Shown piece after piece: positions 1 through 9,142 of a stretch of DNA of 64,000 nucleotides (positions are counted from its first letter, which is position 1; every line of letters starts with the position of its first letter). The notes beneath the pieces were generated by a model. It was given only the letters and a program-made list of their open reading frames with translations. It was not told the DNA's origin and did not search any database. Location: contig JAMPHH010000013.1 of assembly GCA_023663505.1 (NCBI GenBank), positions 9,670-73,669 on the forward strand, given 5' to 3'. The position numbers were made by a program, and so were the translations under genes. This DNA is from Muribaculum sp. Its GTDB lineage: Bacteria > Bacillota > Clostridia > Lachnospirales > Lachnospiraceae.

Positions 1-893
1 GCGCGGACGGTGATATTGGCCTCGCCCGTCTCATAATCGCATTCCCTGAGCTCTATCTCGCAGACGTCAGGATAGGTATTGTCGGGCAGGGTCTGCTGTA
101 CCAGACTGTCCGCTGACGCAGGCTGCAGGTTGAGGGCTTCCCCGCTGTAATCTACGCCCAGAGCAGTGCTTTTCAGCCCAAAATATTTGGCGACAGACAG
201 GGCGTCCGCCCTGCCAAATTCCGCAAAGCCCTCCTCGTTCGTGATATATTCCGCATCTCGCTCCTCGTCCACATAGCAATGCTCGATGATCACGGCAGGT
301 ATAGAGAGCGCCGCCGATTCGCGGATAATGCCGTAATAATCCTTTGACGGTCCGTCTTGGCGGTTCTTGACGCCGCGTATAAAAAGCCCCTTCTCCGCCA
401 TGGATTCCAGATGCAGATAGCCGAATTGATAGCCGTAGGCATTGTAGGGCTTCTGGCAGGAAACCCATACCTCCGAGCCGTACATGCTATGATTCTCCGA
501 CGCGTTATAGTGGATACTGAATAGGAAATCCGCCCCCACGCTCTCGGCAAACTGAGCGCGCTGCGCAAGGGACAGATCCACGTCCTCCGTGTGCGTCATG
601 TACACCTGCACATTGTCATACTGAATCAATTCCTGATACATCGCCTTGGCTGTCACCATGGTCATCTCTTTTTCGATTGTGTGCCCCGACTGCGTCCCCT
701 GATTGGTTCCGCCATGCCCCGGGTCGATCACGATGACGACGGTATCTCCCACGGGCTGCACCCGCTCCGCCGCGCTCACGGACAAGGTAGGACAACACAG
801 AACAAGAGCCATGACTGTCGCGCACCAAAGCGACAAGATTTTGTTTATGATTTTATTTCTGATTTTGTTATTTCTATTTTTATGACAAAGCAT
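1..893 (-). CDS. N-acetylmuramoyl-L-alanine amidase (Amidase_3), C-terminus beyond window
   Basis: Secreted peptidoglycan amidase that would cut the bond between muramic acid and the stem peptide. The frame stays open to base 1, so about 297 residues are visible and the C-terminus is missing. The ATG at 893 has an AGGAG site at a good distance. A basic N-terminus and hydrophobic stretch ending near SVSA form a signal peptide. The catalytic domain starts about residue 45 with DPGHGG (first zinc His), then EKEM (zinc Glu), FSIHYNA (second His) and VIIEHCYVDEE (catalytic Glu region), in the order expected for Amidase_3. The neighbour is the coaD operon on the same strand, separated by a terminator. 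Confidence 0.9.
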   Translation of the reverse strand, partial: MLCHKNRNNKIRNKIINKILSLWCATVMALVLCCPTLSVSAAERVQPVGDTVVIVIDPGHGGTNQGTQSGHTIEKEMTMVTAKAMYQELIQYDNVQVYMTHTEDVDLSLAQRAQFAESVGADFLFSIHYNASENHSMYGSEVWVSCQKPYNAYGYQFGYLHLESMAEKGLFIRGVKNRQDGPSKDYYGIIRESAALSIPAVIIEHCYVDEERDAEYITNEEGFAEFGRADALSVAKYFGLKSTALGVDYSGEALNLQPASADSLVQQTLPDNTYPDVCEIELRECDYETGEANITVR

Positions 894-919
894 ATAAAGC
901 ACTCTCCTATATAAGCGCA

Positions 920-952
920 AAAACCAGCTTTCATGGGTAGAAAACCGGTTTT
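920..952 (-). terminator. Intrinsic terminator after the coiled-coil gene
   Basis: On the minus strand a 13-pair stem (with G-T wobbles) around a 7-base loop runs into a T tract. It lies downstream of the coaD/coiled-coil gene and just before the amidase ribosome site, so it probably ends the rsmD-coaD transcript. Confidence 0.6.
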
Positions 953-1008
953 CATGAATTTGACAGCTCAATGAGTATGAACCCTATGAGCTCAAGAATT
1001 CTATGAAT

Positions 1009-1605
1009 TCATGATATCACATCTATTCCTCCGTTGGTGTCCTCTAATATCACTTCCTCCAAGTCCTCCACGGGGTGAAGCTCCTGTCGATTGGACAGGA
1101 TAATATCCCGATACTGACCGAGCGACCCGATAAGATTCTCATAATTGTTGGTCGAGGACTGAAGGGCTGAGGTGATGACGTTCTCGAGATGCGCCAATAT
1201 ATCGTCCATATACTGTGTAGCGGCGCTGCGCACCGCGTTCGCCTCCATGGTGGCATTGTCCAGAATCTCCTGCGCCTGAACGGTCGCCATGGTCACAACC
1301 TCGTTGGCTTGCGCGTATGCCTGCTGCATGATCTCATGCTCGTTGATCAACTGATTGGTATGTACGGTAGCTTCATTGATCAATGCCTCCGCCTTATCCT
1401 TCGCGTCCTTAAGGATTGCCTCCTTATTGCTGATAATCTTCTGATAACGCTTGATCTCATCGGGAGTCTTCATGCGAAGCTCCCGCAGAAGCTCGTCGAT
1501 CTCCTCTTTATTGACAATGATTTCCGTATTGGACATAAAGCGGGGCTTACAGTTCTCGATGTATTCTTCTATCTCGTCAATAAGCTGTTCAATTCTGCTA
1601 TTCAT
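1009..1605 (-). CDS. DivIVA/V-ATPase subunit H-like coiled-coil protein
   Basis: A 198-residue protein that is almost entirely charged helix, rich in E, A, Q and N, with heptad-like spacing from about residue 50 to 170. It has no signal peptide or membrane segment. Similar coiled-coil proteins, often named ATPase or V-type ATPase subunit H, are common next to coaD in Lachnospiraceae and resemble DivIVA-type scaffolds. The ATG at 1605 has AAGGAG seven bases upstream and is preferred over a TTG one codon earlier. It starts 12 bases after the coaD stop and should be co-transcribed. The function is not known; a cell-division or envelope scaffold is only an inference. Confidence 0.75.
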   Translation of the reverse strand: MNSRIEQLIDEIEEYIENCKPRFMSNTEIIVNKEEIDELLRELRMKTPDEIKRYQKIISNKEAILKDAKDKAEALINEATVHTNQLINEHEIMQQAYAQANEVVTMATVQAQEILDNATMEANAVRSAATQYMDDILAHLENVITSALQSSTNNYENLIGSLGQYRDIILSNRQELHPVEDLEEVILEDTNGGIDVIS

Positions 1606-1617
1606 CAAATTCTCCTT

Positions 1618-2106
1618 TTATAAGTTGAGGTTATATTTCTCATACAGCATCTTTGCCACGAATTCAGGAACACATTCGCTGATATCTCCGCCAAAGCTTG
1701 CGATCTCCTTGACACTCGAGGAGCTCAAATAGGCGTATTCCAGACGGGCAGTGAGAAAGATGGTATCCAATTTCCCCTTGGAAAGCTTGCTGTTAGTCTG
1801 CGCTATCTGCAGCTCATATTCAAAATCCGTGATAGCCCGCAAGCCCCTCACGGAAATGTGAAAATCATTCTCCGCCGCATAGTTGATCAAAAGACCGCTA
1901 AAGCTGTCTATCTTGACATTCGGGATATCCTTTGTCGCCTCCCTTAATATCTTAACACGTTCTTCCACAGAAAACAACGGATTCTTTACTTTATTATTTA
2001 ACACGCTGACCGTCAGCTCATCAAAGGTTTCCGCCGCCCGCTTGATGATATCCAGATGTCCGTAAGTCATGGGGTCAAAGCTTCCCGGATAAACCGCTCT
2101 CTTCAT
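1618..2106 (-). CDS. coaD: Phosphopantetheine adenylyltransferase
   Basis: Transfers AMP from ATP to 4'-phosphopantetheine, giving dephospho-CoA, the fourth step of CoA synthesis from pantothenate. The 162-residue length is typical. The N-terminal YPGSFDPMTYGH holds the T/HxGH-type nucleotidyltransferase motif, and SSSVKEIASFGGDI near residue 130 is the second conserved block. GGAGG lies before the ATG. The start overlaps the end of rsmD by 32 bases, so translation of the two is probably coupled; the rsmD-coaD pair is a widespread bacterial arrangement. Confidence 0.96.
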   Translation of the reverse strand: MKRAVYPGSFDPMTYGHLDIIKRAAETFDELTVSVLNNKVKNPLFSVEERVKILREATKDIPNVKIDSFSGLLINYAAENDFHISVRGLRAITDFEYELQIAQTNSKLSKGKLDTIFLTARLEYAYLSSSSVKEIASFGGDISECVPEFVAKMLYEKYNLNL

Positions 2107-2656
2107 ACTTATACCTCCGCAGGAACAGATGTTTATTGGTCTTATATCGCTTTTCTTTGATTAAAAGATATCCTTCGTCCTCCAAATAGTCAAAGGCTGT
2201 GTGTAAATCCGCCTCCACTATGATCAGGGTCTGCTCCGTCACATAGGAAAGTCCCCGCAGCAGCGCGAGCACGCGCCTCTCAAGCTCCTGATTATAGGGC
2301 GGGTCCATGAAGATAATATCCGCCTGCTCCTCACGAATAGAGGTAAGCGCCGCGAAAGCGTCCTGTTTTATCACTATACCACGATCCGTAAATTTCGTAA
2401 ATGTAAGATTCTGCTGAATACATGAGACTGCCTTGGGCGCCATGTCTATAAAATAAGCCTTTCTTGCGCCTCTGCTCAAGGCCTCTATCCCAATCCCGCC
2501 GCTGCCGCTGAACAGATCGATAAATACGCTGTTCGGAACATCGTTTTGCAGCATATTAAAAAGAGTCTCCTTGATGCGGTCCGTGGTGGGACGCGTGTCC
2601 ATGCCCTCCGGAGCCTTCAACGGAAGGCTTCTCGCCGTTCCTGCAATCACTCTCAT
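2075..2656 (-). CDS. rsmD: 16S rRNA (guanine966-N2)-methyltransferase
   Basis: SAM-dependent methyltransferase that modifies G966 of 16S rRNA in the small subunit. The 193-residue protein shows an N-terminal MRVIAGTARSLPLKAP block, the SAM-binding DLFSGSGGIGIEALSRGA near residue 47, and the amino-methylase motif DPPYN near residue 120. The start has GGGGG at about eight bases. It lies 10 bases downstream of parC and overlaps coaD, so it is part of one minus-strand transcript. Confidence 0.95.
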   Translation of the reverse strand: MRVIAGTARSLPLKAPEGMDTRPTTDRIKETLFNMLQNDVPNSVFIDLFSGSGGIGIEALSRGARKAYFIDMAPKAVSCIQQNLTFTKFTDRGIVIKQDAFAALTSIREEQADIIFMDPPYNQELERRVLALLRGLSYVTEQTLIIVEADLHTAFDYLEDEGYLLIKEKRYKTNKHLFLRRYKYEESGLSGKL

Positions 2657-2666
2657 ATTTATCCCC

Positions 2667-4910
2667 CTATAGACGCAGCTTCACGCCCTTGCCGTCCCTT
2701 TTGGCAAGCTTGATGCTGTTTAACACCAGATTCTTGGACTTGTACTCAATGGCGGTATCTTCCGTGCCCACGGTGAAGTGCACTGCCTCCAGAGAATCCT
2801 TCGCCCCGAGCTTCATTCCCCGCACACCGACGGCGCCCTTTTTCTTCTCGGGAATCTCCTCCACGGAGAACCGCAGGAAATACCCCTCCTTGGATTGCAG
2901 CACCACGTCCTTCTGGTCATAGAGCGTAGTAACGCTTATAACCGAGTCGCCGTCGTTTAGCTTGGTTGCTGCCACCATGCGCTTGGACACGTCAAACTCG
3001 CCCCCGTCCACAATCTTCATCATGGACTGTGCCGTAACGAATAGCACCTGCTTTAGATTCAGCTCGCTCTGACTGGTGACATAGACGATTTGCTCCTTCT
3101 CCGTGCTGTAATTGCTCACATTGTCGATCGGAACGCCCTTGTCGCGGAATTTCCCGAAGGGAAGATCCAATACCTTAATGGTATGCATTTGACCGATATC
3201 TGTAAAGAGACAAATTTTACCTGTATTCTTGCAGGAGAAAACAAACTTATTCTCCGCGTCCGCCGCTTCTTTGTTGCGCTCATAGGTCGCCATATCGATG
3301 GTCTTGGCATAGCCGAAGCGGTCCATGAGGAACATGACGTCCATTTCCTCCAATTCCTTCTCCTTGAAGACCGCCTCCTGCCCATTCTCGATAGCCGTCC
3401 GACGGGGGCGGTTGTATTCCTTCTTAAAGCCGTCCAGCTCGTTCATGAGCACCTGCGCCATGGAATCCCGACGCTCCAAGATATCCTCATAGCGATAGAT
3501 GTTCGCCATGGTCTCCTCATGCTCGTTGATCAAGGCTTCTATCTCCAAGCCAATCAATTTATAGAGACGCATCTCCAAGATGGCGTTCGCCTGCTTCTCC
3601 GTGAACATAAGCTGCTGTGCCATAATTTTGGATTCCTTGGATTTGAACTTGATGCCGTCCACTTTTCCTTCCACCAGACACGCCTTCGCCATATTGCGAT
3701 CCTTGGAGCCGCGCAGTATCTCGATGATCAGGTCAATGACATTGCACGCCTTGATAAGACCCTCCTGAATCTCCTTGCGCTCCGTCTCCTTGGCGAGCAG
3801 ATTGGTATATTTTCTGGTGGCGACCTCATACTGGAAATCCACGTTCGCCTTGATGATCTGTCTAAGGCTCATGGTCTCCGGCCTGCCGTCCGCGATGGCG
3901 AGCATATTTACACCGAAAGTATCCTCCAGACGGGTCTTTTTGTAAAGCATGTTCACGAAATTCTCCGCGTCGGCGTCCTTGCGAAGCTCAATGACGATGC
4001 GAATCCCCTCCTTGGAGGACTGGTTGGAGATGTCCACGATATCCTGTGTCTTCTTGGTCTCGGCGAGGGCTGCCACGTCCGAGAGAAATTTGGCAATCCC
4101 CATGCCGATCATGGGATAGGGAATCTCCGTGATGACCACATTCGTCCTGCCACCCTTGACGTGCTCGAACTCCACCTTGCCGCGCACCTTGATCTTGCCT
4201 GTGCCCGTCTCATAAATCTCAAGCAGCTCGTCCTTGTTGATGACGATCCCTCCCGTGGGGAAGTCGGGTCCCTTGATATAGCGCATAAGCTCCCTGTCCG
4301 TGATTGACTCGTTCATCATATAAGCCTTGGTAGCCTCGATCACCTCGCCCAGATTATGGGGCGGGATACTGGTCGCCATACCCACGGCGATACCCTCCGA
4401 GCCGTTGACCAAGAGATTCGGTATCTTCACGGGGAGCACCGAGGGCTCCTTCTCCGTCTCGTCAAAGTTAGGGACAAAGTCCACCACGTCCTTGTCCAGA
4501 TCCGCAAGAAAAGCCTCCTGCGTAATCTTGTGCAGTCTCGCCTCGGTGTATCGCATGGCGGCGGCGCTGTCGCCCTCGATATTGCCAAAGTTCCCGTGAC
4601 CGTCCACAAGGGGCATACCCTTCTTAAAATCCTGCGTCATGACTACCAGTGCTTCATAAATCGAGCTGTCGCCGTGGGGGTGATATTTACCCATGGTGTC
4701 TCCCACGATACGCGCGCTCTTTCTGTAAGGGCGGTCATATCGGATACCCAGCTCATGCATATCATATAAGGTTCTGCGCTGCACGGGCTTCAAGCCGTCC
4801 CGCACGTCGGGAAGCGCCCTCGCCACGATGACGCTCATGGCATAGTCGATGAAGGACTTCTGCATCTCCTCAGAATATTCGGTTCGTATGATTCTATCGT
4901 TGTCGTTCAT
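2667..4910 (-). CDS. parC: Type IIA topoisomerase subunit A (ParC/GyrA-like)
   Basis: The DNA-cleaving subunit of a type II topoisomerase, 747 residues. The active-site tyrosine is Y121 in AMRYTEARL. The quinolone-determining block HPHGDSSIYE carries Ser82 and Glu86, the usual sensitive-type residues, with Glu at the second site as in ParC. The C-terminal third has the beta-pinwheel repeats but no clear GyrA box, and the length is shorter than most GyrA proteins, which favours a topoisomerase IV role. The partner B subunit lies at 15518-17440, separated by about 10.6 kb of accessory genes although such pairs are usually adjacent. An AGAGGA site precedes the ATG. GyrA versus ParC cannot be settled without the rest of the genome. 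Confidence 0.9.
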   Translation of the reverse strand: MNDNDRIIRTEYSEEMQKSFIDYAMSVIVARALPDVRDGLKPVQRRTLYDMHELGIRYDRPYRKSARIVGDTMGKYHPHGDSSIYEALVVMTQDFKKGMPLVDGHGNFGNIEGDSAAAMRYTEARLHKITQEAFLADLDKDVVDFVPNFDETEKEPSVLPVKIPNLLVNGSEGIAVGMATSIPPHNLGEVIEATKAYMMNESITDRELMRYIKGPDFPTGGIVINKDELLEIYETGTGKIKVRGKVEFEHVKGGRTNVVITEIPYPMIGMGIAKFLSDVAALAETKKTQDIVDISNQSSKEGIRIVIELRKDADAENFVNMLYKKTRLEDTFGVNMLAIADGRPETMSLRQIIKANVDFQYEVATRKYTNLLAKETERKEIQEGLIKACNVIDLIIEILRGSKDRNMAKACLVEGKVDGIKFKSKESKIMAQQLMFTEKQANAILEMRLYKLIGLEIEALINEHEETMANIYRYEDILERRDSMAQVLMNELDGFKKEYNRPRRTAIENGQEAVFKEKELEEMDVMFLMDRFGYAKTIDMATYERNKEAADAENKFVFSCKNTGKICLFTDIGQMHTIKVLDLPFGKFRDKGVPIDNVSNYSTEKEQIVYVTSQSELNLKQVLFVTAQSMMKIVDGGEFDVSKRMVAATKLNDGDSVISVTTLYDQKDVVLQSKEGYFLRFSVEEIPEKKKGAVGVRGMKLGAKDSLEAVHFTVGTEDTAIEYKSKNLVLNSIKLAKRDGKGVKLRL

Positions 4911-5034
4911 GCTATTCCTCTCGTATTTACAAACATCTATTCTATTATAACAAATTACTGGACAAGATGCGAATTATTTTTTGTTAAGAAGTTATAAAAT
5001 ATGACAGTTCAGTCCTCAAATTACGGCTTAACTG

Positions 5035-5976
5035 TTATGAGGAAGCTGTCTTTTCGACATACTTAAAACCAAGCCAATCATAAATCGAAACAAAAAATCT
5101 ATACGCTAAAATACATTTTGTAAAATCATCCTGCGCATTTTCATAGAGTGGCAGATAGGAGTGGTAATACAGCCGATGTACCTGCGCACTCTTTGGGTCA
5201 TTGTTCGGCAGCCAATCCATGTACCCTGCAAGATAAGCAATACCCGACATGAAAGCCATCACCGAATAGGTCACCCCGTTTAAATCCCCATAGTAATCGC
5301 GAATCAGGCGGAGCGGTCCTTGGTTTTTATAATCAGCGGTTTCATAAAGAAAACTATCTATAATTGCCAAATACAAACCAATCTCTGTCCCAAACCTTTG
5401 ATATTCGTCTATATAAGATGCCACAAACCGTCCCTGAGATGCTTTGAGATTAATAAATTGTTTCGCATCATTATAAGACAAGCCGCGCAAATCAATCATC
5501 AACATTGTTATAAAATTGTTTATCGTTGTATATCCCCCGTCAAAAACACGCTTCGCGCGCATTATCTCCTCGTCTGATAACTCTCGGAACACAATCTTGT
5601 ATTTCTTACTTTCAAGAAAGCTTGCAGCAAGCCCATAGTCATCAGTAATGTCCATTTGTGCAAAAAGAGTCCTCGCCGAATAAAGCATGTTCAACAGTGC
5701 TTTAAATTCGCTCTTTTTCTCATTGTCAAACTGTTCACCCTCAAGCGGAAAGAACACCTTGCAAAAACCTTTGCAAACCTTTTTTTCATCAAATTTAAGC
5801 ACAAACGTCTCACTTCCGCCCTCATCATGAAAATCAATGCGGAAGCTCTCCCCGACCTCACATTCCCATTTTTTTGTTACACCCTTTGGTTTTACATATT
5901 TTTGCAGCTTCTCAAAAAGCAGCTTTGGACTTTGGGTGCGTTTCAGCTTCAATGTGTAAAAAATCGTATCAGACAT
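5035..5976 (-). CDS. Hypothetical protein, possible immunity-type protein
   Basis: I do not recognise this 313-residue protein. It has no signal peptide. The N-terminal half is a mixed alpha/beta region with lysines and phenylalanines; the C-terminal half (about 160-310) is helical with aromatic-rich stretches such as GYMDW and YYHSYLPLY. The coding sequence is visibly more AT-rich than parC beside it. It starts inside the last codons of the upstream gene (8-base overlap), so the two are translationally coupled. The position in an island with a CdiI-like immunity gene suggests an orphan immunity or accessory protein, but that is inference only. Confidence 0.7.
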   Translation of the reverse strand: MSDTIFYTLKLKRTQSPKLLFEKLQKYVKPKGVTKKWECEVGESFRIDFHDEGGSETFVLKFDEKKVCKGFCKVFFPLEGEQFDNEKKSEFKALLNMLYSARTLFAQMDITDDYGLAASFLESKKYKIVFRELSDEEIMRAKRVFDGGYTTINNFITMLMIDLRGLSYNDAKQFINLKASQGRFVASYIDEYQRFGTEIGLYLAIIDSFLYETADYKNQGPLRLIRDYYGDLNGVTYSVMAFMSGIAYLAGYMDWLPNNDPKSAQVHRLYYHSYLPLYENAQDDFTKCILAYRFFVSIYDWLGFKYVEKTASS

Positions 5977-6997
5977 AGTCTATCACCCGCTCCTTTTCCC
6001 TCTCTGACCCCTTATCCAAGATCAGGTGCAGTCTCCCGTCACGCCATTCCTTGAATTCAACATCGTCGCATATCTCATAATCTGATTCTGGGTCGATCAG
6101 CTTGTGCATGCTTTGCAGCCTCGGGTCGAACTCCATGGGGTTCGAGAAATCGCCCACCATGACATCGCCGGGGCCCGCCCAATAGCAGCCGTCGTAAGCA
6201 ATCCGATTGGTCTCTGTATCATAGTGAATCCTCGTGATGATAAAGGATTCCCCGCATATATGTTCATAGCTGTGCTGATAGCCCTCGGGTATATAGTGGA
6301 ATACCTCGTCAGCCTCCATGTCATATACGCTCAGCCCGTATAAATCCGTCTTGAACAAAAAATATTGCCGTCCGTTTTGATGCTTTATCACCGCCGCCAC
6401 CAAGCACGGCATGCGATAGACAGACTCATACTCGAACAGAACCTTACCCTCTTGCAGCAGACGGCATTTTTGCCAAAAGTCAGCCGCCTCTGTCGGGGAA
6501 CCCTCCCTGACATAATCGTCCGCCTCCACCAGATACCCCTCTCCCAAGTCCGCTCGCTCCGTCTCCTTCCAATATTCCCTGCGACCGATTTGTCTTAATC
6601 GGAGTAAAATTTGCTGATACTTCTCATGGTTATAGATATTTTCATAGGACATTCCCTTGTATTTCATGAGGGTACAGCCTATGCTGCCGCACTCTAAGGC
6701 TATCACGGCGGTATCGCCAAGGTCAATCGAGAGCGTAAGCGTCACATGATAACCTGAATCGAGTGGCGTCACCTGAATATCTGTCAGCTCGCTTCCCGCA
6801 TAATCCCGCTCCTCAAACGTCCCCATGGATACCTTGGAAAAATAAAAGAAATAATATCGGCAGCCGCTATTGTCCGTGCGCTCCCACTCGCCAAGCTCAC
6901 CATTTACCCAGAGGGTGGAGCCCTTACCGTGCCATTCGATATCCTCTATCACGGAATCATGAAAATCATGCTGCTGCAAAATGTTAATGTCAAACAT
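5969..6997 (-). CDS. Hypothetical beta-rich protein, unrecognised
   Basis: A soluble 342-residue protein without signal peptide. Residues 1-120 (starting with HDFHDSVIEDIEW) look like a small beta domain of the kind often found in polymorphic-toxin immunity families. The second half contains blocks of short beta strands with aromatic ends (YFLFKTDLYGLSVYD, YWAGPGDVMVGDFSN), reminiscent of a propeller-like fold. GGAG precedes the ATG at a good distance. It overlaps the next gene by 8 bases, so both proteins are probably made together. I cannot name a function; immunity or stress-related roles are guesses from context. Confidence 0.72.
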   Translation of the reverse strand: MFDINILQQHDFHDSVIEDIEWHGKGSTLWVNGELGEWERTDNSGCRYYFFYFSKVSMGTFEERDYAGSELTDIQVTPLDSGYHVTLTLSIDLGDTAVIALECGSIGCTLMKYKGMSYENIYNHEKYQQILLRLRQIGRREYWKETERADLGEGYLVEADDYVREGSPTEAADFWQKCRLLQEGKVLFEYESVYRMPCLVAAVIKHQNGRQYFLFKTDLYGLSVYDMEADEVFHYIPEGYQHSYEHICGESFIITRIHYDTETNRIAYDGCYWAGPGDVMVGDFSNPMEFDPRLQSMHKLIDPESDYEICDDVEFKEWRDGRLHLILDKGSEREKERVIDYV

Positions 6998-7105
6998 ATT
7001 TGTTCTCCATAAGCTTCATTACAGTTCAGCCATATGCTAAACCACAACGCTGATGTCACCTCAATTTGATGTCTGCAAGTCCTGTGCGGGTGTCATATGC
7101 TAATC

Positions 7106-7855
7106 TTATTGCAGAACCGCGCTCCCACGAATCCGCACATAATCGGCATACCAGACACCGTCCCGCAGCAAATCCTCGCGCAGTAAATCAACCGCCTGCT
7201 TGATGATGTCCTCCTTGTCCGCGTAATCCACTCCCTTAAAGGGGTTCTGGACGAACATGTGAATCCAGTCCGCAAGCCCATTCTCGCCATTCAACCTCGT
7301 CAATCGGTCAAAAAGCGTCATATAAGTCACCCGAAAGCCCGCCTGCTCCAGTAATGTCGCATATTCTCCAATCGACGGGAAGTAAAAGGGCATCTTATAT
7401 TCCAGACCGCGCTCCGCGAACACACGCTCCAATGCGGCGTGAATCCGTTGATTATTGCCAAGCCCGCCGAACTCAAACACGAACTGACCGCTTGGCTTGA
7501 GGGCTTCCCTGACACATTGCAGCACCCTTGGCTGCTTCTCCCGCTTTATCCAATGCAGCACCGCGTTGGAGAACACGACGTCAAATTGCTCCTCCAAATG
7601 AAAATCAGCGGCGTCTGCCTGAATAAACTCCAATTGGGGGAAAGCCTTACGCGCCACCTGCAATAAATCGCGCGAATCGTCCAGACCGACCGCCCTTGCG
7701 CCCGTTTCGGCAATCTGTATCGTCAGCGCGCCGTTCCCGCAGCCCAAATCCAGAACACTCATTCCCTTCTCCAAATCGAGCAGCTCAAGGACATCGCTCC
7801 CGTATTTGTGTACAAAGGAAAAATTCTTGGTGTATTCTTCCGCATTCCATTTCAT
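7106..7855 (-). CDS. Class I SAM-dependent methyltransferase
   Basis: A 249-residue Rossmann-type methyltransferase resembling trans-aconitate and ubiquinone/menaquinone-type enzymes. Motif I is VLDLGCGNGALT near residue 40; QADAADF and FDVVFSNAVLHWI are motifs II to III. The substrate cannot be told. I chose the ATG at 7855 (MKWNAEEY) because GGAG lies eight bases upstream and the family usually begins this way; the frame also stays open to an ATG at 7906 without a convincing ribosome site. It stands between the unrecognised gene pair and the RNA-repair genes, with short gaps on both sides. Confidence 0.88.
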   Translation of the reverse strand: MKWNAEEYTKNFSFVHKYGSDVLELLDLEKGMSVLDLGCGNGALTIQIAETGARAVGLDDSRDLLQVARKAFPQLEFIQADAADFHLEEQFDVVFSNAVLHWIKREKQPRVLQCVREALKPSGQFVFEFGGLGNNQRIHAALERVFAERGLEYKMPFYFPSIGEYATLLEQAGFRVTYMTLFDRLTRLNGENGLADWIHMFVQNPFKGVDYADKEDIIKQAVDLLREDLLRDGVWYADYVRIRGSAVLQ

Positions 7856-7998
7856 ATTGTATCTCCATTTCCAGAAATATGTTCCCATTTGCCACCCTGC
7901 AAACAAGAAGCTGTTATATTCTCTTTAGTCGGTTTGTTCGTGTAATTATAACACATTTTTAATGGATACACAATTTCAAAAGGGAGTTTCTTTTATTT

Positions 7999-9123
7999 TT
8001 AAAAAACATTGTATGTTACTTTATATGCCTCCCATGGTGCCGGAATTTCCAGCTTCCGGATCATTTCCTCCAAAACAGGTTCCGGTATATAACGCGCTCT
8101 TTTCCTATTTCTGGCAAGCAGCTCCTGATAAGGCGCTTCCAGATACAGAATATGCACCCGGGTGCCATATCCGGCGAAAAGGCTCACCAGCTTCTGTCTG
8201 GTTTCCTGAACGATATTCGTGGCATTCCAGATAAAAGGTTCCTTTCTCCTCAAATAATTTCTTGCCTGTTCCACAGCGGTTTGAACCACCCTGCCGGAGC
8301 CTTTCGCAGGCGACACTCCCAATTGCTCGCGGATCTCGTCCAAGGATATTACCGGCATTTCTGTTCTGTTTTCCTCAATCCAACTGTCTTTCCCGGACAA
8401 CGGCAGTCCTGACATTAAAATAACATCAAATGCCGTATCATCATACAATTCAGCCTTATGCCACAATCCCGCTCTATGAAAATACTGATATTTTGTATAG
8501 GGATTCGCAAATGCATAGGGCGCATCCCATACCTCCGATTCCCTTGCATAGTCCGCAAACAATTCTACATTTTCTTCCATGTGCCCGGGTACTTTTTCTA
8601 TCCGCCCCTGTACATCTGCCTTTGAAAGCAGGTATAAGAGCCACAACGGAATACTTTCTGCCGCTTTCAATAAATCAAACTCCGGCTTTTGTTTCTTCCA
8701 GAACCATACAGGCAGCCCGTGATACCGGATCAGCTTAGCCACCATTTCTCTCTGATGAAAGTTTAAACCAAACTGTTCCGCTTCTCTGTAAGCCATTCTG
8801 CGGAACTCCTTTTCCCCGATTATAGTGTGCTTTGGCGATATCCACTTTCCATCTTCCTGCTTCGTGCAGACTGCCTTTCCAATATCATGGAATGCCGCTG
8901 CTAAAAACAATAGTTCCTGTTCTTCTTTATGTAATTCCTGCCACTGGGGAAGCTCTTTTAACTTCTCACATACCATTTCTGTATGGCAATATACGTCCCC
9001 TTCCCCATGATATTCCGGATTCTGGGGAATATTTTTTAATGCAGATAATTTAGGATACTGACCGGCAAGCCATTCAAATGAAAAATTGCTGTCGCGGATT
9101 CCCCTAAGTATATTCTGTCCCAT
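7999..9123 (-). CDS. HD-Pnk: HD phosphoesterase / 5'-OH polynucleotide kinase
   Basis: A 374-residue fusion of an HD phosphohydrolase (about 40-180) and a P-loop kinase (about 230-374). HD ligands are visible as H47, H79-D80 (FHDIGK) and D170 (SKAD). The kinase has the loop GLPLSGKDS at 239-247, an LDEIRE motif and a C-terminal arginine-rich lid. This is the order of HD-Pnk enzymes characterised from Runella, which remove 2',3'-phosphates with the HD domain and phosphorylate 5'-OH ends with the kinase. The ATG at 9123 has GGAGGAG upstream; the longer open frame to 9249 runs over the ligase gene and is rejected. It begins 19 bases after the ligase stop, so ligase and end-healing enzyme form one operon. 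Confidence 0.88.
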   Translation of the reverse strand: MGQNILRGIRDSNFSFEWLAGQYPKLSALKNIPQNPEYHGEGDVYCHTEMVCEKLKELPQWQELHKEEQELLFLAAAFHDIGKAVCTKQEDGKWISPKHTIIGEKEFRRMAYREAEQFGLNFHQREMVAKLIRYHGLPVWFWKKQKPEFDLLKAAESIPLWLLYLLSKADVQGRIEKVPGHMEENVELFADYARESEVWDAPYAFANPYTKYQYFHRAGLWHKAELYDDTAFDVILMSGLPLSGKDSWIEENRTEMPVISLDEIREQLGVSPAKGSGRVVQTAVEQARNYLRRKEPFIWNATNIVQETRQKLVSLFAGYGTRVHILYLEAPYQELLARNRKRARYIPEPVLEEMIRKLEIPAPWEAYKVTYNVF

Positions 9124-9142
9124 CGGTATCTCCTCCTCGTCT

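Noticed and set aside
3090..4307. Plus-strand 405-codon frame opposite parC
   Set aside because: Shadow of parC; no ribosome site or domain.
2667..4910. Naming subunit A as GyrA with certainty
   Set aside because: Both gyrase and topoisomerase IV readings fit; no second copy is in the window for comparison.
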